This document shows positions 56,325 through 64,000 of a stretch of DNA of 64,000 nt, one piece after another (position 1 is the first letter of the stretch; the number at the start of each line of letters is the position of its first letter). The position numbers were made by a program, and so were the translations under genes. The notes beneath the pieces are model-generated. The model ran no database searches, had not been told where the DNA came from, and saw nothing but the letters and a program-made list of their open reading frames with translations. This DNA is from Paracyclopina nana (Eukaryota; Arthropoda; Copepoda; Cyclopoida; Cyclopettidae): the NCBI GenBank assembly GCA_019096065.1, contig JAGUCH010000005.1:3224001-3288000 (forward strand). Direction: 5' to 3'.

Positions 56325-58267
56325 CCCCACTAAACAAAATGAAAATCGGTCCAGATAAAATTGGGATTTACTACCGAAAAAAATTCACTATTCTATTAGG
56401 GAAAAGTCCGAGATTACCGTGACGCTTTGATTAAATAAATCGATCGTAGGATACCGATTTTTTAAATTTTGTTGTATGACTTTTTTATTGTTTTAATTGT
56501 TATCTATGGGCTGTTATATGCATGCACTACCATTTATTTTTTTTAAATTTCACTTATTAGAGAAGTTACTAATGACTTAAGTTATTTGCAAAGTAGATTA
56601 ATATTAGATTTTTTCTGGGTTTCCGCCTTAAAGTACAGTATTTTTTTATTATTATTTCACCTTGTCAAATAGTAAGTCAATTTTCTCCCAATTTTCTGTC
56701 AATTTTTGTAATAAAACTGTAATTTCATCTACTCCAAGCAACCATTTTATCCCTTCTAATAGTACTTTCTCCTAATCTATTGGGAATATAATTTACAATT
56801 TTTATGTATATTTTAATTATGAATGTGTGGGGATATAAGACCGATCTTAATTCACAACTAATTAACAAGATACAATGCATACAAATCCTGAAAAACAACT
56901 ATGTTACATAATGTTTTGAATTTTAATGTGAGCCTGAAATTTGCAGGCTCTCTCCACTCTAAAGACCCATTTCATATGTAAGTCTTTAGACATAGAAAGT
57001 TCTGATTTGGAAAAAATAGAGTGGACTAAAGTGATTGTGGTACATGTAAAAAAATATTGAAATATTCTAAAAATCTCAGTTTTTGTATAAAAACTGAGGT
57101 TCATGATACTTACTAACTCACTTTTCATGTTGTTCTAAACAACATCTATTAATGAGAATTTTTGAAATCTCAAAACCACTAAAAGTTGTAGATAAGAACA
57201 ATTTCACAAATTATTGAATTGCAAGCAGAGCCATCTCTGAACAGTTTACAAAGTTAGATTTAAAAATTCTTAAAAATATGGATTAAAATCACAATTTTAG
57301 TTCCGTCTTTATTGTATTTTGTGGCAATTAAGAGGGGACAGATTTGCTATTGGGGAAAGTGGCAAAGTCCAGAGAAAATAGCTACCTACAAAATCGGGAG
57401 AATGGGGAATTAGTGGGGATAAAGTATACAATTTTTTTTAGTTCAAACTCGAGCCAATTGACTGTGGGACATTAGAGTTTAGTGTATTTTGTTGCGATTG
57501 AGAGGGGACAGATTTGCTATTGGCGAAAGTGGCAGAGTCCAGATAAAATAGCTACCTACGAAATTGGGAGAATGGGGAATTAGTGGGGAAAAAGTATACA
57601 ATTTTTTTTAGTTCAAACTCGAGCCAATTGACTGTGGGACATTAGAGTTTAGTGTATTTTGTTGCGATTGAGAGGGGACAGATTTGCTATAGGCAAAAGT
57701 GGGCAGAGTCCAGATAAAATAGCTACCTACAAAATCAGGAGAGTGGTGATATAAACCGGAATATTTTTTTAGTCAGACTAATTGGTAAATCCTAAAAAAA
57801 TTCACAATGAAGCATGTAAACTAATTGGAGTTAATATACATTTATTTTAAACAATTTTTAGTAAAAATGAAACATATCGATTGGGACAAAAAATTATCCC
57901 AATTTTATGTCAATTTAATCTAAGAAATTGTAATTTAACTTACAAAAAATAGTAATATTGATTTTTAGGTTTTTTAAAAAAATTAACAATGAATGACAGA
58001 ATTATTAGCTAAAAAATTCATATCAATTCAAAAATTAAAGATTAAGAAAAATTTTTTTAAGACTTCGAGTACGTCAATTTGTCGCCAATTTGAATATTTA
58101 AAAATTAAATATCTTGAAGACTAATTACGATAGAACGAAAAAAATAACATGTGAGTACTCTATGGTCAAAGACGAATTGATGTATGTCAAAATAAATCGA
58201 TTTGGACACAATTGAATTTCCAACTGGAGTTAGCGGGGAAAAACTATGGTTCTTTTGTTTAGTGGGG
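56325..58267. mobile_element. TIR element of 1.9 kb, non-autonomous DNA transposon or its remnant
   Basis: The ends are inverted copies: CCCCACTAAACAAAA at 56325 and its complement ending at 58267, both flanked by TA, which could be a TA target duplication. The inside is very AT-rich, has no transposase-like ORF and contains a 170-bp tandem repeat. The TA flanks would suit Tc1/mariner-type or other TA-targeting families, but no family can be fixed without a transposase. Confidence 0.6.
57314..57775. repeat. 170-bp tandem repeat, about 2.7 units
   Basis: Units begin GTATTTTGT at 57314, 57484 and 57654, an exact 170-bp period. Units one and two are close to identical; the third is cut short and more diverged. 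Each full unit contains TTAGTGGGG, which resembles the end sequence of the surrounding TIR element. Confidence 0.85.
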
Positions 58268-58626
58268 TAGGGCTAGAGATCAAGATACGTATTGCCTCAA
58301 CGGATGTCCTAAATATTTGATTTTTCTCAGAACTTCTGGCTGCATGACTTTGCGCACATGTGTATTACTTCTGGGATATACAATTCTTTTTTCGGGGCCT
58401 TTTTACGCTATCACAGAGGCCATGAGACGAAGGTAGTCATTTGTCATTTGCCACCGCGTAGCAGCAACCTCAATCTCATCCGCAAGAGGTTCACAAAAAG
58501 CAGCATTTGCGAGGAAAGAAAGCAAACAGCACTGATTATGTCGAAAGAACTTTGGATTATCTGTTGCTAAGCAATGGCACAATATTATTGATATGAACGC
58601 AAGCATTAGAAAGCATCTTTCAAGAT

Positions 58627-61600
58627 TCAATGAAAACACGTCCATCGATCACCTGGTCGTGTCACTAGGCAAGCGGTGTATCGTTTATCCTGGCCTTGCA
58701 GGCCATGCAAAGCTAGGGCCCATTGACTTGTGCTTGGGCTGAACACTTCCACGGAATTGGAGGCCCATTTTCCCCGGCCTCCAATCACTAAAAGGTTTTC
58801 GTCGTCCCGGAAAGCCACAGCGGCTGCTCCCCACCTCTTCTTACGGAGCCCGCCCTCATCTTCCAGGGTCCAAGTTTGAGATGCGGGATCAAAAATCTCC
58901 ACAGACTTGAGCTCGACTTTCTTCGAATTCCTTCCACCCATCACGTAGAGGCGGCCTCGGAGGCCAGCTACAGCCGGTTGAGCCCGGGGACAGTGCATGT
59001 CTGGTAGCCTCACCCATACATTTTCACCTGAGCAAAATTAAAATGAAACACCTTGACCAAACCATATCATGCATTTTGTCCCACAATTATACTAAATTGA
59101 AAATATCAGATCGTTCGTTGCTTGAAACTTAGGCCTTAGTGATAAGGATGCTTTTTTCCAACCGAAAAATTAAGATAAGGACAAGCTGCATAATGGCTAT
59201 TATGTTACCAGGGTGAAAGCATTCAACAGTAGTAAATGCGTTCCATTGTGAATCGGCTCCACCAACGACGTAAATGAGGCCGTCGAGAACCGCAACTCCG
59301 GGAACGTGACGGCGAACGGACATGGGTGGCCTCGGGGACCAGCCGGATTCAAGATCGGTCAAGCTCAAGGCCTCCATCGAGTCTTGCTGGCCGCAGCCTC
59401 CAACTGCATACAGAGCGTCGCCTATCCTCACGAGGCCGTGATTCCATCGGGCTGTCTGCAGCGAAGGCCCCGGCCTCCACTGGTTGTCATCGAGGCCATA
59501 AAGATAGCAAGTTCTTCCCTGCTTTCGTGGCTCGCTGATTAGGCTTGAATTTCCGCCCACGACGAAAAGCTTAAAGAAAGAGCTGGCTAATGTTGGCATA
59601 TCATGCGATAAATGTGCCTTAATGAGGCGAAGGTTAAGCCGGGTATCATTTGCTGAACGCGCGCAAGAAAGAACATTTTTTGCTCAAGGCTACGCATATA
59701 ATTTGTCCCAGCAATTTCCATTGAAAAATTAAGCGAATGATTTTCCTTAAGAGAGCGGTAATCTTACGGGAGAGCACCGCGAATTTTCGAGTAACGTGGA
59801 ATGCCCAATTTGAACAGTATTCCAATAATCAAGCAATACCAGCATTGACTCGCAATTATCCATTTGCAGAACCTCTACTGAGCCCGAACCGCAGCACAGC
59901 AGCCACTGCCAACCAGTGCCCAGTGGTTTCCAGGCCAAAAACACGCACAGGTTTTAGGGCATATATATACCGTACCCGCACTAATTTAAGTCCGATCGAG
60001 AAAAGAAACACTCGAAATTATTTTTTATAAAGTCCCTTACTTTCGTAAAATTCCGCGCATGACTAAGTCTGAGGAAGTTTGGCTATTTTACTTGGATTGC
60101 TACGCACAATGTTTTTTGAAGTAAAACTCAAAGTCGAGTGGGAACGGTTTCTACGGTAATCGGCAGTGTGACCGGCACGCGCCCGTGGACACTGGTCAAG
60201 TGCAAAGCGATTGGCGAGATTCTCAGCACTTGACAGTCAATTCGCTTGCTCAGTCAGTTTACAAGCTTGGGAATACTGAATAGTGACTTAGCTAACTACT
60301 TAGTGTGGGAGTTGCAGTTTTTGCTGACGATTTATCGGAATATCAGATTTTGACTTTCCGCCAGTGAATTAAGTTTTGCGACTCCTTTACCAGGATTAGC
60401 ATAAGCTAGCTTTCATACGTGAAGGTAAGTTCTTTGTTCTACTAAAAGGAGTCGAATCCTCGTTTTTCGCATTTTGGGGATGCCGGCTGAGCTTGACGTC
60501 ATCAGCGCGTGAGCGTAGTTGACTAGTTTCTCATCAGAGCTACGAGAAATGACCCTAAACCAGATGTACATGTCCACATTGTGGACAGCTAGGGTCGAGC
60601 ACGTTTTCTTAAAGTAGGCTAAAACTTAGGGCATAATGACTCTGATTCTTTATAAAAATAAGAGGCTATAAAAATCAGTTGAAAAAAAGTTTCAACAATT
60701 TCCTAATAGATCACCTTGTATTCTAGATCTTCTGGTAACGAATAATGATAAGCAAACTTTATATCTTTTTTAAATGGCTGCATCCTTGCATCCATCACTC
60801 CACCTGAGCTGTGCGAGAAAATGAGCTGTCATCTCGTTTTCTTAAAACCAAATTAGACCAATCAACCCGCAGAATGAAATGCTTTTACTTCATCAGCCAA
60901 GTTTAAGTGTTGTTTAAAGTTTAATATTAGTTTTGATAGGCTGACCAATTAATACAGTGATATTAAAAATTGGCAATTCTGATTGGCTAAAAAGAAAATA
61001 ACGCAGCCAGCTCGTGGTAACCAGATTAATCGCTGACTCGTGGCTTCTTTTTTAGCAAAAAATGCCGTTTGACCATGCCAGATCAATTTTCTAATCTGGA
61101 AACTTTGCACAAAATCTCGACTTTTCCTTCCCGTATTAGAGGATAACTGCTAACGCGCTCTCGACCCTAATAAGTGGCCTAAAATAGCCAACTTTCTTTA
61201 ATGACAATGCAGCTACAACAGATATTGCCATTCGGGTAGCACTTTTAATTGGTGATTTTACTACCTAAAACCCAGCCCACAATTTGGTAAAATGATAATA
61301 GAAGACAGTATCATAGCAAATACATCTATCGACATTTTTGAAGAAATCCATGGGAGTTGAGCTCACAATCGAGTTTGATTCCGATACGTCGAGCAACTTT
61401 TTTTAGGGCGAGTAATCATTATAGATGGTTACTTTTACTTTACTTTTAAGCTTAGCATCAGGACTATAACATCTTAATATTAAGTATCTTATGGTTATTG
61501 TAGATTTAAAACCACTCTTTTTTGCATCATGAAGCAATTCTTATAAAAGTTTGATTACCCTAATTAGCATGGTGGTTTTTTTCCGAACTGTTACTCGAGT

Positions 61601-63392
61601 TGCAAAAACGCTGGGATCAACCTGTTTGCGGTACCTAATGGTTTAGCAGGAGTATTTTTAGAATTCTTATTTAATTTGATCAAGTTGAGGCCCATTTATT
61701 GTGCTTAAGCATCGAGCATGACTGGACTGCAGACTCTTTTTGCTTGTCTCGTCCGATGGGCACTTTACTGGAAAACAGATGGTCGATACTTTTAGCACAG
61801 TATGCTATGTATAGCGTGAAAACATCAACAGAACACCAGCCTTGAACCTTCAAAAGTGGCCTGAGTGCAAGTGCATCTGAAAGCTTAGTAAAAAAGATGC
61901 ATACCGAAGCGCACAAAATGACATTTTTGTTACTGAAGGTCCTACCTCCGTTTGATATTTTAGAGACGGCTAGCTTTTTTAGCACTGGTGCGATAGCATG
62001 AAAGTGTCAACTGCTTACCTTGGATCTGTGCCCGGCTAGGGCCACTCCATCGATGCCACAGCCTTCCGGCATGAAGGCCAATTTTGTCCAACGATCGTCG
62101 TCGGTGGTGTTAAAGAACTCCACTTCACGAAGGCCGTCGGCGTGCGCCACAATAATATCCATATTGTGCCCTCTTCGTCTCAGGGATCGTGACCAAGTTC
62201 TGCTGCAACAATTTCAAAGGCTAACAACTGTTTCTTCACTTTTGCCTCGAGGAAAAAAAACTCGGTTGACTCGAGGTCAATATTTGAGAGGCTTTAAAAA
62301 GGTGGCAGAGAAAATTGCATCGTATGCAGAGCGCGAGATGGAGGCCTAGCACTATATATTGGTTATGCCTTGCTGGAAGTAATTTCAACTTTTTTCCGCG
62401 GAAAGTGAACAAAATTGATGGAGCTCTATATTTTTAGCTCTTGTCAGGGTATCTGCGCAAAGTTATGCCATGATGTCAATATTTCAAAATACTACTGCTT
62501 CCGTATTTTCTAGAGAGACAATGGATTCAATGACCCGTATATGATTAAGGACTTTTGAACCAAGCTTTATCTTTCATGCCATGTCAAATCCCATCAATGA
62601 AAAATGCTTCCTGTGCATTCCATTATGCCCCAGCAAGTAGTAGATATAAAGAAATGCAATTTTTGTGGAGACAGCTCTCTAAAAAGCCTATCTACTCAAG
62701 TTTACGGTTTTTAAAAAGTTAATTGCTCGTGGAGGAGGCAAATTTAAGGGCCGGGTGCTAAAAGTGCGAGTCGTTAACCGTTAAAAAGCGGCATGGTTAT
62801 ATACACACTTGCTTCTGTTGGCTGCATGATTATATGCCTTGACAGCCTCAGTTTTTCTCGGCGTCCCTTTTGGCCTTCGCATAAGCCGTTTTTCTTGAAC
62901 AAAAAATCAGAGAGAAAGCTGCATGAGATTCTACACGCCACTTTTTGTGTGCGCATGTTTATTCCATGCAGATGCCTGATTCTTAATTGAATTATATGAT
63001 GTTTGCAAAATAATGTAAGCCACTTCCTAGGCATAAATAAAGCCTACAAAGCGCACCATCAAAGTTAAAGGGTAGAATTCGTTTTAACCTACTACAGTAC
63101 TGTAGGTAGCTGACGAGCATTGATTTGAGCCATTGTTATGGCAGTCTCGTCGCCGCGGCAATTGTCAAGCCCTGCGGCAAAAGCATCAATTTATTGGGGG
63201 AATTTCTCCAAGTACCTTGAGGCTGTTCTGGAGGCAGTCGAGGCATTTTGATAAGACTCGGTCTGTCGTATGGCCGACTCGAAAAAGGGCGAACTTTCCA
63301 CGACTTGGGTCACGAAAGTAGTCGATAGTTGTGGAAACCGTACAGCCTCCCACAAACGGAGAAGCTCATCGTGGCCAATGATCGAATTCTCG
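58627..63392 (-). CDS. Kelch-like protein (BACK plus Kelch propeller), 3' part
   Basis: Four exons: 63392-63216, 62202-62019, 59569-59209, 59027-58627; GT/AG borders and phases agree. The first visible exon is a BACK-domain piece (HDELLRLWEAVRFPQLSTTF, VVESSPFFESAIRQ). The rest are six Kelch blades marked by LFVVGG, LYAVGG, IYVVGG, LYVMGG and LLVIGG with downstream W residues; the first blade (DIIVAHADGLREVEFFN) lacks the GG pair. Such proteins usually have an N-terminal BTB domain and act as substrate adaptors for Cullin-3 ubiquitin ligases. The BTB exons must lie before 63392 and were not recognised in the window. About 374 codons are present; the gene is partial. Confidence 0.85.
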
Positions 63393-64000
63393 CTGAAACC
63401 AAGAAAAGGTAAACTTTTTTTGCCTTCCTTCGTAATTAGACAAAAGCCTCACTTCTAGCTACTTCTGACCGCGCAAAAAACGCCTTGCCTCGGTTTAGAG
63501 AGCATAAAAAAGCTGTGCTGCCATCTGTTGTCCTCCAAGGTCACCCACGCATGCATTTGAGTATACATAGTACACCACATAATATCGTTTTGTGTCCCTT
63601 GGACTTTTTTGCTTTGCCAGTATCTCCTATGGCATTCTTTGCTTGTTTTTTTCAGATCGGAAACCATTATAAGTAAATGCCCACCAGCTCGCTGCAGGAG
63701 CAGTGGGTAATTTAAGGTGGTGCAAAAAGTGAAACTTTTACTTCCCCCTCTTCCTAGTTCCTCATCTAGTACATCTGCTGCTGCTGCTGTAGTGAGGCAT
63801 TTTTTTTGCGCACAACCTGGAAATATCTCACTTCCTCCTCCTCGGCTCATTATCAGAGCCGAGGCGACCGCAAACATGGTGTTAAAGCCCAAATGGAGCC
63901 AGCAGAGTAGTATCGAATTCCATTTCTACAAATATATGGCCGACTATCATGAGGTCCAATAGTGCCATCCTCGCGAGCGCCCAAGATATAGCATACATAT
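63393..64000. other. Right edge of window, upstream of the visible Kelch exons
   Basis: Either an intron or 5' flank of the Kelch-like gene. A 145-codon minus-strand frame at 63455-63892 shows no BTB features and looks like chance. Confidence 0.4.

Noticed and set aside
62020-62349. 109-codon plus-strand open frame
   Set aside because: Antisense to a Kelch exon with confirmed splice borders and blade motif.
63455-63892. 145-codon minus-strand frame tested as the missing BTB domain
   Set aside because: No BTB motifs and no donor in the phase required by the exon at 63392.
1-64000. CRISPR arrays, rRNA genes, bacterial operons
   Set aside because: No spaced direct repeats of CRISPR type, no rRNA-like sequence, and gene structure is animal.

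Overview
The window is animal genomic DNA: genes split by short introns with clean GT/AG borders, and bilaterian proteins such as talin, dystrobrevin, TMEM169, PIG-S, p47 and a BACK-Kelch protein. Most talin introns are 55-80 bp, and an env-carrying Metaviridae/Gypsy-like retroelement is present. I read this as a protostome invertebrate, probably an arthropod, but the sequence alone does not fix the species.

Bases 1-17620 are two nearly identical env-bearing LTR retroelements in tandem on the minus strand, sharing a central LTR (about 7459-8632). The left copy (A) has open gag and pol, and an env that runs off the window edge. The right copy (B) has several small frameshifting deletions in gag, pol and env. 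Both keep a textbook -1 ribosomal frameshift signal at the gag/pol junction: heptamer A AAA AAC, a 7-nt spacer and an 8-bp hairpin whose loop holds the gag stop.

Bases 18769-33475 are a complete talin gene on the minus strand (17 exons, 2703 codons before the stop, every splice phase consistent). Its few long introns hold extra open segments that match the upstream exon phase, start at good 3' splice sites and end in stops. Two of them have an AATAAA at or just after the stop. They look like alternative terminal exons and would give short talins lacking the actin-binding tail, or an alternative C-terminal tail. One of these introns also carries a Pol III tRNA-like element and a foldback (MITE-like) repeat.

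About 6.9 kb of mostly non-coding DNA separates talin from a plus-strand group: TMEM169 (40403-42083), dystrobrevin (43007-45283) and intronless PIGS (46220-47743). Minus-strand p47/NSFL1C (47803-49197) follows, convergent with PIGS, then an unrecognised 201-aa gene (49696-50301) and a four-helix membrane protein (50579-51268). Talin and dystrobrevin are both cell-adhesion/muscle-attachment proteins; PIG-S and p47 are ER/Golgi housekeeping proteins. I see no operon-like link among them.

Bases 51.3-56.3 kb hold no recognised gene but contain several exon-like segments. Bases 56325-58267 are an AT-rich element with 17-bp inverted ends (counting the TA flanks) and an internal 170-bp tandem repeat. 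Bases 58627-63392 are the 3' part of a Kelch-like (BACK plus Kelch propeller) gene on the minus strand, whose 5' BTB part is not visible here.
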